From contig OY820914.1 in NCBI GenBank assembly GCA_963682005.1, positions 4,402,001 to 4,466,000 on the forward strand: a DNA stretch of 64,000 nt, given 5' to 3'. Below the pieces are notes generated by a model. That model was not told the origin of the DNA. It searched no databases and was given only the letters and a program-made list of their open reading frames with translations. Below, piece by piece: positions 1-11,400 of the stretch. The first letter of the stretch is position 1. Every line of letters begins with the position of its first letter. The position numbers and the translations under genes are program-made. This stretch comes from CAIYUC01 sp963682005 (GTDB lineage Bacteria > Bacteroidota > Bacteroidia > Bacteroidales > FEN-979).

Positions 1-3000
1 GGTCATTATTGTCCGTGATTAAAAATGGTCTTCCCAAGACATCAAAATCAATAACCTGAGGGGTTTCTGCATGGGCACCGGCCAATGAAGCAGCACGTTG
101 TTCATTCTCCTGTGATGATGATTGCATGGTGAGATACCACTCACTTTCAAGCACGGTATCGTTCCGGTCCCAATTTTCCTGTTTCCAGGCATCAAATGCT
201 ACCTTGGAGAATGAACCGTCAGGAAAGTCAGTACGGATGAGCCTTCCAAGCGGATCGTAATGCATGACAGTGTTTACCACTGCCAGGGGAGGGGCTGGCA
301 GACTTTCATATTGGTGTGTCCCACTGAACCAGGATTCGTATTGTTTTACAATTAAACCCTTATTGTTTTTTACAGTTAGGCCAGTCACCACCCAACGATC
401 ATAAACCATAACCTGTTCAGCTACCGAACCGTTCATTTGCCAGATAGTTCCATCTTCAGCCTGGACTTTGGTCTGAATTTCCTGACTCAGGCCATTGCTA
501 TATGTATAGCTGTCCAACCAAAGACACTCCGGGTCCTGGTGAATTGTTCTTGCCGATATATGAACATAAGCTGGTCGTTGGTAATTTTTCCATTCAAAGA
601 GGTCATAGAAAAGAAATGTTGTCGGGTCATCTGGTGAATCCCCTTCGTTTGCGCCATCTTTGCCCATTACCGCCGTTTGAATAATCATTCCGAGTGCATC
701 GTATTTGACCGCCTGCCTGTTCCCATTGATATCGGTAATCATCCATGGCTTAAGTATCCGGTAATCATTTGTTGCAGTGACAGATTCATCCAAAGGATTC
801 GTCACCTGAGTGGGCAGTAAGAAGAAGGAATCATATTCAATCGTTGTTTGCGGCGCTGGAATCACCGAATCATTAATTGCATCGATAAGGCCGTTTTGAA
901 GAAAGAAATGATCTGGATCATATGTCTTACGGTCAGATTTCTTAAAAAACTGATCATAATTGAAATCAATAACAGAATCTTCTTCAAAATAACTTTCATT
1001 TAATAATAGTGCCATATTGCCAGCAGAAGGCAAAAGGTTATTATCCGAATCGTTCTTACCGGAAATCAGGTCAAGGCAGTCCGAGGAAAAAACCATAGTT
1101 TTTGTATTGTACAATAACCCGTGCGATGCAACGGAAAGAAAGGGCAGTGAGTCTGTACAATCCTCATTATAGTAATACAATCGGATACAAGAAAGCAGGC
1201 GTAATTGCAATTTATTATCAAGGATATCATGGTTGGGGATTTTTTCAATGCCGGTCAGCGCATCCAGAAGCGCGGCTATCGATAATTTCACATCGGTTTC
1301 CAGTCCGTGCAACTGCCAGGTCAACTGCTCACATGGGACACCGAGTCTGTAAAAGGAAGTATCTTGGGGTATATTGATAAACTTTGATTCATCGTATTGT
1401 ACAAGAAGATCACTTTGGCCCTCAATACCAAGTGAGTTGGGTCTTCGGGCGTAAGAGATTTTGGCAGATTTTGTCACATTGCCGAAATCATCAGTCTCCA
1501 AAACCATCGAATGACTGATCCTTGGATCATTGGGATTTCTTTCATAGTTGTAATTGATAGCTTCTTCTTCCCGGACATGGAAAACGGCATGCCGGTTGGA
1601 CGACCTTGGCTGCAGGCATCGTATGGAATACGATTTTTCAGACACTGTATATGGCGGACCTTCCTGTTCGCCACCCCATTCAGACGGGCAATTCACCCCC
1701 GGATAAAAATAGACTTCCTGGTGCAGGATACTGCCTTTCAGCGCACGGCAGGCTTCATGGATCTCATTGCGGGCAATAGATGAAGGCAGGATTGTATCGG
1801 GAAGAAACCATCCATCGGGATCTCCTGAAAAATATTCTTCGGAATAATGCTGCGAGATTTGAGCGCCTTCCATATAAAAACCGGTGTGAAACCAGGTTTT
1901 GGAGTAAACAGGAGGTACATTCGATTCTTCATCTTCCTCATTTGACGCTGTATGGAACAGGTTTCCTTCAGGGAAAAGTTCGTAGTGTTCAGTATCCCAT
2001 TGTTCTACCATTCCAAAGCCCCGGAATTCCCGCTCCACCCCGTCAAAATATCCATGATGATAAGCATACCTCGTAACATAGCGGGAATCGGTTGGCCCAT
2101 CATATGTTTCCACCCTCTCTACAACATGAACAGGAAAAGGAAGCTTGGAAATCCAGGGCTTGCCATTCATTTTATCCCTGAAATAAAACTTGGTGGATGG
2201 CGCATATCCCAGGCGGGTAATAGCTCCCAGGTTGTTTTTCATTTCATTGAGAAGAAAGGGTTTCTTTCCTCCGGTCAGTTCGAGGTATTGTACCTTAAAG
2301 GCACCGGCCGTCGGAGCGGACGATGCAGCAACGATGCATGAGGTTCCGTTTCCAAGAAGGTCCATCACTGAAATGTTCAATAATTTGTTGTAGTTTGGGA
2401 AATGAGTGATGGCTATTGCTTCACTCCAACTATTCCCGGCCAGGTTTCTCCAGTACCGGATGTTATTGGTGCCAAGGTAAATTATATCAGTTGTTCCTGT
2501 TCCATCCACATCGGCTAATCTTATTCTGTTCTGGTCGAACTGGTCGTTGCCTCCAAAGGTGGGAGCATTTTCCATGCTTACTTTTTGCCCGAAGCGGCCA
2601 TAACCCAGGTTCGGCCAGTAATCCACCGAACCATTCCGGATCCTTACCAAGTCTGTCAGACCGTCGCCGCTGAGGTCGGCAAGGTAAATGCTTTGGGTGC
2701 CATCTGCAAACACTAGCGCCGGACCTTTTTTTTCATCCATGGCTTTTGAAAACCTTAATGCAGGCGCAAATCCATCTTTTGCCATGGAATAATAGGCGGT
2801 GAAACATTGTTGTTCCGTGATCAGAATATCGGCATGTCCGTCACCGGTGAGATCGATCATCCGTAGGTTTGGGTCATTCATATCAATCCCGGGAATTGAT
2901 TTGAAAGGTCTTAATGCTTGCCAATGATCCTTTTTGTCGATTTCATAATACCCTGAGATACCTGATGAAAGTATTCTCAGGTTGGTTTGTCCATTTCCAT

Positions 3001-4510
3001 CGATATCGCCAAGTTGCTGGCTGTTGTCGCCGGGTGTAGCCAGGGATGGCCTGTCATGGATAAGTGTAAGTGCACCGAGCGTTGCATCCGGACCTGGGTC
3101 CTGCCCGGTCTGGGGCGGATCAAAATAGCGTTTGTCTCCCAGGTTTGGCTTGTAATACCAGGCCTGGGGATTTTGGATGAATATGCCGCTTACGCCTTCT
3201 CCATAGAGGTCTAACCACTGGAAAGACTCACCATTTGCGCCATTAGTGAAATTCTTCAGATCTTCCAGATCCAGCCTTTGAACTTTTTGCCCCATTGTTG
3301 CCTCTGTATAAGAGAACTCTACCGGAGGATAACTAAGCTTACCACTGTCATCGTATCCCGAAATTTGAAACCCGGTAAGCAGCGTCAGATCGGACCTTTC
3401 GTCATACGTTAATTCAGCAATTTTCACAAGAACTGGCATATTACTCAGTGCCCCAATCCTGTGGAACATTAATATTTTTCTGCATAACCGATAGGTTCTT
3501 ATTTCAAACCCGGCACGGTAAGTGGAGAAAGAATCAATACGAGCAAGCCAGTCATTTTGAGGTTCAAAAAGAGGGGAATCGTCTGATCGTTCTCCATAAT
3601 CGAATACCAACGCAAAATAAGGTTCTTCACTTGAGGGATTTACCGGGGTACCATACTCAACCTTCTGCAGGTAAAGATTTGTGAAGCACTTTGCTTGCGT
3701 AACACGGGGATCTTCAAAAATTGATGGTTCAATATTATCAGGGTTCTCGCGAACATACGTGTAAGTAATAACATTGCCCTTATTATCCAGGGTTTGCTCG
3801 ATCATCCATTGATAAACATGAGTCGGATTATCCGGATCAAAGATTCTGGTATCCGCTGTCGAGCCATAGATAGTGGTCACATTATCTTTAGTTGTCGCTC
3901 TCCAATGGCTGACTCCGGTTTCAATATCCTCCCATCGTTCAATCTTGGCAAACAGGCCTTCAATCCTGGGCCGGTAAGGATATATGCGATAACCTGATTC
4001 TTCTGACTGAACCCTGAACCATTGCCCGTTAATCTCTTCGAGGACAGGAACCAGGTCTTCTGCCCCTGAAAGGATAAAAGTATCGGATTCATTTCCATCG
4101 ATTGATGGGTGATCATGGTATTTTGGCAGTCCTTTATCAGTCTTCCTGCTAATTGAAGGCAAACCGATTGACCATCCCAGCCCGAAAGGGCCATTGCCAC
4201 TTCCGGAATCATAATTCAGGCTAAGTTGAGGGGTAAATTCTCCGCGACCCGGGCTGATCGGCAATGGGATTGAAATGGAACCTGTTCCTGTCACGGGGTT
4301 AGCCTTGAACTTTTCTCCGATGCCTTTGATCGCGCCACCTCCCTTTGGGAGTGATAAGATCGGGTCAGACCCCTTATTTGATTTCGTTCCTTCAGGGGCA
4401 TTTGATGTCATTTGATTTGATGGGCCTTTCCCCGCCTGGGCTTCGGCTCCATGTCCTTCAGGATAGAATTGATGGGTATAAGGAATATTAGGTTTTAAAG
4501 GATTTTCCAT
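1..4510 (-). CDS. Tc toxin B subunit (SpvB/TcaC-like), 3' part outside window
   Basis: This is an uninterrupted minus-strand reading frame from ATG at 4510 to the left edge, at least 1503 residues, with no stop in the window. I translated it by hand and found it in frame at both ends and in the middle. The N-terminus is an SpvB-type domain (around residues 65-330, with motifs such as SLNYDSGSGNGPFGLGW). FG-GAP-like repeats with LADVDGTGTTDIIYLG follow near residue 663. The TcB middle domain signature VVERVETYDG...YHHGYFDGVEREFRGFG lies near residues 790-830. RHS-like sequence with DVLGRPF lies at the left edge. In Tc toxins, TcB and TcC form the cocoon that holds the toxic C-terminal peptide and docks on the TcA pentamer. 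A separate TcB usually ends near 1500 residues, so the missing part decides whether this is a TcB alone or a B-C fusion. It is more GC-rich than tcA upstream of it. Confidence 0.93.
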   Translation of the reverse strand, partial: MENPLKPNIPYTHQFYPEGHGAEAQAGKGPSNQMTSNAPEGTKSNKGSDPILSLPKGGGAIKGIGEKFKANPVTGTGSISIPLPISPGRGEFTPQLSLNYDSGSGNGPFGLGWSIGLPSISRKTDKGLPKYHDHPSIDGNESDTFILSGAEDLVPVLEEINGQWFRVQSEESGYRIYPYRPRIEGLFAKIERWEDIETGVSHWRATTKDNVTTIYGSTADTRIFDPDNPTHVYQWMIEQTLDNKGNVITYTYVRENPDNIEPSIFEDPRVTQAKCFTNLYLQKVEYGTPVNPSSEEPYFALVFDYGERSDDSPLFEPQNDWLARIDSFSTYRAGFEIRTYRLCRKILMFHRIGALSNMPVLVKIAELTYDERSDLTLLTGFQISGYDDSGKLSYPPVEFSYTEATMGQKVQRLDLEDLKNFTNGANGESFQWLDLYGEGVSGIFIQNPQAWYYKPNLGDKRYFDPPQTGQDPGPDATLGALTLIHDRPSLATPGDNSQQLGDIDGNGQTNLRILSSGISGYYEIDKKDHWQALRPFKSIPGIDMNDPNLRMIDLTGDGHADILITEQQCFTAYYSMAKDGFAPALRFSKAMDEKKGPALVFADGTQSIYLADLSGDGLTDLVRIRNGSVDYWPNLGYGRFGQKVSMENAPTFGGNDQFDQNRIRLADVDGTGTTDIIYLGTNNIRYWRNLAGNSWSEAIAITHFPNYNKLLNISVMDLLGNGTSCIVAASSAPTAGAFKVQYLELTGGKKPFLLNEMKNNLGAITRLGYAPSTKFYFRDKMNGKPWISKLPFPVHVVERVETYDGPTDSRYVTRYAYHHGYFDGVEREFRGFGMVEQWDTEHYELFPEGNLFHTASNEEDEESNVPPVYSKTWFHTGFYMEGAQISQHYSEEYFSGDPDGWFLPDTILPSSIARNEIHEACRALKGSILHQEVYFYPGVNCPSEWGGEQEGPPYTVSEKSYSIRCLQPRSSNRHAVFHVREEEAINYNYERNPNDPRISHSMVLETDDFGNVTKSAKISYARRPNSLGIEGQSDLLVQYDESKFINIPQDTSFYRLGVPCEQLTWQLHGLETDVKLSIAALLDALTGIEKIPNHDILDNKLQLRLLSCIRLYYYNEDCTDSLPFLSVASHGLLYNTKTMVFSSDCLDLISGKNDSDNNLLPSAGNMALLLNESYFEEDSVIDFNYDQFFKKSDRKTYDPDHFFLQNGLIDAINDSVIPAPQTTIEYDSFFLLPTQVTNPLDESVTATNDYRILKPWMITDINGNRQAVKYDALGMIIQTAVMGKDGANEGDSPDDPTTFLFYDLFEWKNYQRPAYVHISARTIHQDPECLWLDSYTYSNGLSQEIQTKVQAEDGTIWQMNGSVAEQVMVYDRWVVTGLTVKNNKGLIVKQYESWFSGTHQYESLPAPPLAVVNTVMHYDPLGRLIRTDFPDGSFSKVAFDAWKQENWDRNDTVLESEWYLTMQSSSQENEQRAASLAGAHAETPQVIDFDVLGRPFLITDNND

Positions 4511-4572
4511 AAAAAAATCAGCATTTTATTGAAACCATGAGGCATTCCAAAGACAGAACAGAATAAAGAACA

Positions 4573-5337
4573 TCAGCACTTTATTTTTTCAAGGATCAGA
4601 TTATTGGTGATCAATCCGATAACTTGTTCGTCCTTTTTCCCATTCTCGGTAACGAATACATCCAGGCATTCCTTCTTTTCTTCCATAGCTCGTTTGGCGT
4701 CCAGCAATGTAGCATTTTTGTTGATGAGCTGATAGCTGTTTTCCAGGGTACTTTTAATTTCCGGGATATCGGTATTCAGAATATCTTCCAGTACAAGCTT
4801 ATTGATATCCTCCCGGGTTTTGCCTGTTGAGACTTGTTCAGCAATGAACCTGTCGAACATGCTCCGGTGGATCATCTTGAAAACAGTATTATTGGCATCA
4901 AAGACAGCATACCGGTTATATGCTTTGAATCTGCCGTCTTTCAGGATGTCGTCCATGATCTTTTTATCCTTATCCGCCGGATAGCTGAGGAAAACAATCC
5001 GTTCAAAAGGAATCATAACGTCAACAACTTTTATACTTGCCATTTTTTCATCCGGAGAAAGATTCCTGATAATGTTCTGGTATGATTTGCTTGCCGCTTC
5101 AAAGTTTTCACGAGAAAAATAAAATGCGAGGATCATACCGATCCAGGTTCCCCAGAGCGGCAACAGTGTTTTTGCAATAAAATCAACACCTTCAAGTTTA
5201 TCACCTTTGTTTATGGCAATGATTGCCACCGCCACCGTTGCACTTACTACGATTACCGTTAAAAGGATCGCAATGAAATTTCTGGCAATTAAAACTGAAT
5301 AATTATTGTTCGTTTCGGTTTTATATGTGTCTGGCAT
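4573..5337 (-). CDS. Two-TM protein with CBS-like cytoplasmic domain, between tcA and tcB
   Basis: The frame is open from 5376 (267 residues). I prefer the internal ATG at 5337, which removes 13 poorly hydrophobic residues and gives 254. Two hydrophobic segments follow (FIAILLTVIVVSATVAVAII and LLPLWGTWIGMILAFYF), then a soluble tail of about 170 residues. That tail contains VVDVMIPFERIVFL and a second half with LLDAKRAMEEKKECLDVFV...VIGLITNNLILEK. This looks like a degenerate pair of CBS domains, which usually bind adenine nucleotides. It sits 62 bp before tcB and 122 bp after tcA in the same direction, so co-transcription is likely. I know of no standard Tc component of this kind. Its role (regulator, immunity, channel, release factor) cannot be read from the sequence. 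Confidence 0.75.
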   Translation of the reverse strand: MPDTYKTETNNNYSVLIARNFIAILLTVIVVSATVAVAIIAINKGDKLEGVDFIAKTLLPLWGTWIGMILAFYFSRENFEAASKSYQNIIRNLSPDEKMASIKVVDVMIPFERIVFLSYPADKDKKIMDDILKDGRFKAYNRYAVFDANNTVFKMIHRSMFDRFIAEQVSTGKTREDINKLVLEDILNTDIPEIKSTLENSYQLINKNATLLDAKRAMEEKKECLDVFVTENGKKDEQVIGLITNNLILEKIKC

Positions 5338-5459
5338 TTTATTCTTTTTAATTGTTAACATATGAAAGACAGACAAGAAGGCTATTATTACTCAATTTTA
5401 TATTCAATGATCATCCAGATGTTATCAATTATCAAAGGCTCATTTGTTAGTTTATTTGC

Positions 5460-8400
5460 TTATAAAGAAATGGCAAGTGTTTCATCCAGTGATTTGTCAC
5501 AATCATGCCCAGCCATATAAATAGATAATGAGCTTGGGTTCATCTGGGTTTGGCTTAGTTCAACAGGCTGAGAAGAATCAATTGTTAAAATATATTCCGG
5601 GTTTGGAATATTTTCCCCTTTTGTGAAAAACCGAAAACTTTTTATTTTCAAGTTTTTATCACTTGTCCGAAGATAATCCTGTATAAAGAATGGAAAATGT
5701 TGCCTGGTGATCTGGAATGCAGTTTGATGATCGCCGTTGTTGTCCGATATCTGGAAAAGTTCATCTGCGAATTGGGCTTTCCAATCAAAAGCCAATCCCA
5801 GCATTGAGTCTGGATTATTAAAAAAGTCAGCAATATAATCCTCAATATTCGCAAGGCATCCATTTTTCAATTCACCGCCGGCATCTTTGGCTGAATAACT
5901 TACATGCAGGATGAAATCGCTGATGGTCTGGTAATCAAATTGCCTGTATGGATCGGGTAATTCTATCTGCCACCGGCTTATGGTGCCAGCTCCTTCAAAG
6001 GGGAGGTAACGTTCATCATTGAAATTGAATTCAAAAAGTCCTCTGTCATTTTGCCCATTACTGATTGCAATGGATTGGATCCCGATGGGATCAAGCGTAA
6101 ACCGTGGATCTTCTTCCTTCATCTTATAATCTTCCGCGGTTCCTGTGCATGTAGGATCATGACGATACCGGCTCGTCAGAAGATTGAGTTTACAGGAAAC
6201 ATTCGTGTATGGGCCTGTAACAGCGGGGATGGTAACGGCTACAGATTTTATGCGTCGCAAATATTGTCCCGGGAAATCAAAATCATACAGCATTTCTGGA
6301 ATATCGAATTCACATTTGCCGTTTATTTTCAGATCATTTAAAGCAGAAGGATTCAGTACGGCAAGCGAAATATGTCGCGTAATTTCATTATCTCTGGTAT
6401 TCGCATCCATATATGCTTTCTCCAACAGATTAAGCTCATTACGCAAACGTTCACCAGCAACAAGCCCTTGACGTAGACTATCCCATTGCCCGAATGAAAT
6501 TATTGATTCGACCTGGCCTGGTGATAACTCGAACTGATAAGCTTTTTCTGCCTGTCTTGCAATCTGAACCGACAACCTGTACGCCTGAAAATAAACGGAG
6601 GATAAGTTTTTCACTAGCCAATCATATAATTTATCATTGGTAAACTTGGTTTTTAAATAATCATAACACTCCTCTGATTGGTCCACCTGCATACTATGAT
6701 TTTCGGCATCCTTTTCAGCCATTGCCAGTTTTATTTTTGCACCGGCCAATTGTTTTGACAATGATTTTATTTCTCCTTCAGATTGTTGCCCCTGGAACAC
6801 CCAATCATCTTTTCTTCGATCATATCCCCCACAAATGGAGGCAACAGTTGCCTCGTACTGGGCAACAGTTGATTTTATTCCAATTACACTACTTGCTGCA
6901 GACTGAATATTTCCTAAATGGATACCTCCAAATTGAGTGCCTGGTGGGACGCCTACATTAAATTGGGGGATAGCACCCAATATTGCTCCAAGGGCAATTG
7001 TTCCCTGGGTAACTAATTGATAATTATTGGCAACTCCCATTTTTTTCAGATGTTCTTTTTCCTTTTCATTTATATACTGTCTGGAAAGATAATATGCTTT
7101 TTTCATTTGAGCATTATCCAGTGATTCCTGTAAGGAATCTAAAGTGCTTTGCGCTTCAGAGATTGCCTGGTGTTTTAATGTATTTATTGCTTTTAGAAGT
7201 GTTTTTTCATGTACCGCTTTGGCCAGTGTGAGGGATTCGGAATCTTTTTTCTCAAGTGCTGAAAGTAATGATGCACCAAGAGAAATAACTTCACCTGCCA
7301 GCTCTTTTGCTTTCTGTAATAAAATTCTAAATCTATAGGGAGATTGTGGCATGGCTTGGTTATTCATAACCTGAGTGATATCAAGTCCTGCAGCCGCGGC
7401 CTTGACTAACAGATCCGGGTCAATCGGAGGAGCAAACAGGGGCAACTGTCTTTGAATACCTTGTAAATTCATGCTGTTGCGTAACAGAAAGAGCCGGTTT
7501 TCAACTTTATCCCAATAAGACATCAAGTTCTCGTTGAATGGTATTCCAAAATATAATCCAGATACATAGGTAGGAATGAAATTTGACTCGCCCGTTTTAG
7601 TTGGAAATGCACCAAATTGATTTTTAATGGCTTCCAATGCCCGAACATCAGAAATTAATTCTTCATTCTGAATGGAATTCATTGGAATTCCATAATAAGT
7701 TTCAATAATACTTAGTTGATTAGAAAATTCATCCAAAGAACCAATCTGTAAAAGTTGATTATAGGAGGCTCCTTCCGGGTATGTCGGATCGACAGGCAAT
7801 GGGCGTGGTCCAAGTATTTCATGTGCAAGCATATATAATTGGGTCGCCTCATTCAATGATTCAAGGGTTTCTTGGGCAAACAGGTAATCTCCCCATGCAA
7901 TAAGATTATCAAGATACTTCATAACAACGTTCTTCATGTAGGAATAAAGCCTGATTTCGGCAACCATGTGCGGATCCGCAGGATTATTTTCCCATGCAAC
8001 AATTTCTGGATGAAGTGAATTTAAATTGTACATCAACTCCCGGATATCTGAAACTCCCTGGATGTCATAAAACGGTTTGAATTTCCAAGGGCGTTTTTCA
8101 GCAAGATCATCCGTTTCTCCTTTAAAAGTAGGATCAAAAATGAAATGGTACCATTTTTGAGCATCCGAAAACTGTTGGTTTGATGCCAATTTATTTGCTA
8201 TAAGTAGTGGTACATGGAAAAATAATTCCCAGTTATAAATTGCATTTGGAAAGTTCTTGTCAAAATCTATCTCTGCTTTGTATTTATAAAAACATGCTCT
8301 CTCACTTGCACCAAAATTATTCGATAACAATAAATTACCAATCACAATAGAAACTTTTTGTCTGAAGAGATCGGGTAGATCATTATTGGGGTTAAACAGA

Positions 8401-11400
8401 TCGGTAATGCCATTGGTTTTGTTTATTTGATTTCTGAGTAACCTGATAAAAACGTGGTCTAAAGGATAAAATTTATAGAGTTCAGTGCCTAGTGAGGATT
8501 CACTTTTATATTGATTCTCAACAACTGAATTGTTGTTCCTTATAAATGATTGTTTATTAAACAAAGGATTGAATTGGTTAACGATTACTCTCTTTGATAA
8601 TGAAACATCATAAACACCTGTTTGATCTCTGCTTTGTTGTTGAAAATCTGCATAAAATGAAGTTTGATTAAGTGAGCCCCAAGAGGAGTTGATTGTCCTG
8701 GCGAGAATACTGTAAGTCATAGGAAATTTGACCATTAACTCTGGAATTCCATACCATGTAAAAGTATCATTAGGTTGAGGAGGTTCCTTATAGGCATCCA
8801 TATCCGGCTTAAAGGAAATGGGCATCATTTTATTCCATGAGAACTCGAATGGACCAGAGTTGAGATCATAGTAAAAAAGTGTATTCCCCATTGAAATTCT
8901 TGCATTAGGGAGATTATTAAACAAGTGGGTTGTTTGCAATGTCGAATCTGGTGAATATATTACAGATAATGATGGGGTGTCATTAAGAAGTAATTGGTTA
9001 TTTTCCAATGACCCATAAGATTGATAAAAATGGTACCCAACAATTGTATTATCGGATATCGACTTTATAACAGGAGATTTGATAGTAATCTCGTGTTCTT
9101 TATCAAAAATAATTTTTGCCTGGGAGTGTGCTCCCTGTTTATTATGATGATGATGAATTATTAGAGCCAGTTCAATTTGATTATTCGTTACTTTACTTAA
9201 ATTTATGGCTATGGATTTCTCACCTTCATATGGGTCTGCATATCGAATTGCATTATTTTGTTGTGCATCTGCGAACACTATAAGTGAATGATTCAGTTTG
9301 TGATAGTTTTTAGAAATCTTCTTAGGTTGCCATTTCGAATTCAACCTTCTAGTATAAGCTAATCGTATTGCTACTGCCTTATTGAAATCCTCTTCTGTAA
9401 CTTGCTCAGTTATTTCTTTATACTCATTAAATGCATCACGCGTTATATCATCTTTAATGATGTCCATCTTGGTATCGGTCAATATGGGCCAAAATAGATA
9501 TATTATATTATTCCAAACAACTGGAGTTACCTGTTCGGCATCTATTTCAACATCAATCTTTTCCCATGGAGTCCATGATAAATTGTCAAACCTCCGATAA
9601 TAATATGTATGAGGGAATGATCTTGTTCGACCGATATAGTGGGTAATAAATCTTTGAACATCTTCCTTTTCATCATTTATGTCCTCACGGTAAATACCTG
9701 CAATTTCAAGGGAAGACAGAGCTTCCATCCTTTCAAAATAGAAATGGAATGCATTTTCAGCCACATTATTGGTAACATCATTTTGATTCAGGAAATCGAT
9801 CAATTCTGTGAAAGTTTCGGAACAATTTATCCGCAAATCGGGCTCCAACCAATTCTCGGGATAAAGAAATATTTTCCGGCAGGCTTCCCATACCCTATAG
9901 TGTTTATACCATTCCCATTTTTTTGCCTGGGCTTCTGTCAGCATAAGTGGAGTGGGATTATTAGGATCTGCATATGAAATTTCAAGATTCAATTGAATTC
10001 GTTGAATAAATAACTGAATCGTCAGTGTGGCTTGCACAATCCTGCTTGTAAGGGCGCAGGGATTCATTTGCGTATCAATCAGAAAATGATCGTAGAGCTC
10101 ATCAGTATTATTAAAATCACAACGATTTGTGGCTGTATTAGAATACCCATAACATAATAGATACTCAACCAGGGCATCACGCAGTTTTATCCTTAAGGGA
10201 TCCATTATTACCTGTGCTGATTTAAACCACAATTTTCGTGATTGAGTTCCCCGTGCCATACCCCGGATGGCAATTACATCGTCAAACAAAAGACGTTCAT
10301 TATTCCTTTTCACAATCGAATAGGGCGATGCACCCAACTTTTTAGAAAGGGCGATTCTATTTGCCAACTCTTCAATCCAGATTACATTTTTGAAATCTTC
10401 CGGTTCTTCAAATTGTTCACCTGTAATTTGCAGATAAAGTATATCTGAATAATTCCAACCTGTAGCGCACGACAACTCATTGCATATTGAACTTGGCGTT
10501 GCATCGGCCTCAAAGGTTTTTTCCCATACTTTATATAGTGAATGTAATGGCTTTGCATAGTATTTCTCAAGCAATACGGCCTTATTCAAGTTGTACCAGA
10601 AATGGAGACGTGTTTCTATTTGAGATGGAGTATGGAAATTTTCCTCATTCTCAATTGCAATTTCATTTAATTCATTGCTAACTTCATCGGTTGGAGGAAG
10701 ATTGAAAATATTCAGGATATTAAATCCTGAAGGAATATCTTCCTGGTTGTGATTTTTTATGAATTCACATGCCTGAATGGAAAGATTGTACTTATTTATA
10801 AAAACAGATGCTTTTAATATGTATTTTAAAGCTTCAAGCTCATCAGATTGAGGTTCAAAATCGGTTGCCTGAAACAAACGGATGAAATCAATGTTTGTCC
10901 AAAGATCTCCCGAAAGAACCTGATCATTGCCTATTTTTACATGTACCCATCGTGTTAACATTCCGCTGGCATGATCCGCTGAAACTCCCGCTATGACACT
11001 CACCTCATGAATTAATAGCTGCTTTAATAAGTAATATCCTATCTCTCCCAGGACAAAATTGCATCTTTCATTTTTTACTGATATTTTCGATCCTCCTGAC
11101 CCATTGCTTAATCGATCCTTGGCAATTTCAGCATCTGTAAATATGGAAAAATAATTTTCGATGATTGCAGCATATTCTTGATTTGGAGCTGGCCAGGTAT
11201 CTACAACAAGTGTGACTGCCTTATCAAGTTTCTCTTTGGGAACGAATTTTGAAAGCTGCTCTTTTAATGCAGCCGTTTTTTTAGGATCCACGGAATAATT
11301 CCAGATGTTAATTGCACGAGTATACCTTTCATTAATTTTTTCTATACCCGTGAATTCAGATGGATTGCTGAATGCTTCAACTACTGCATTATTACTTGTT

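Noticed and set aside
1..4510. Possible broken tcB gene, because no complete ORF covers this stretch
   Set aside because: Translating the start, the middle (around 2000-2150) and the left edge in one frame gives continuous TcB sequence. It appears incomplete only because the stop codon is outside the window.
9639..9977. 112-residue plus-strand ORF inside tcA
   Set aside because: It lies antisense to a clear domain of tcA with no signals of its own.
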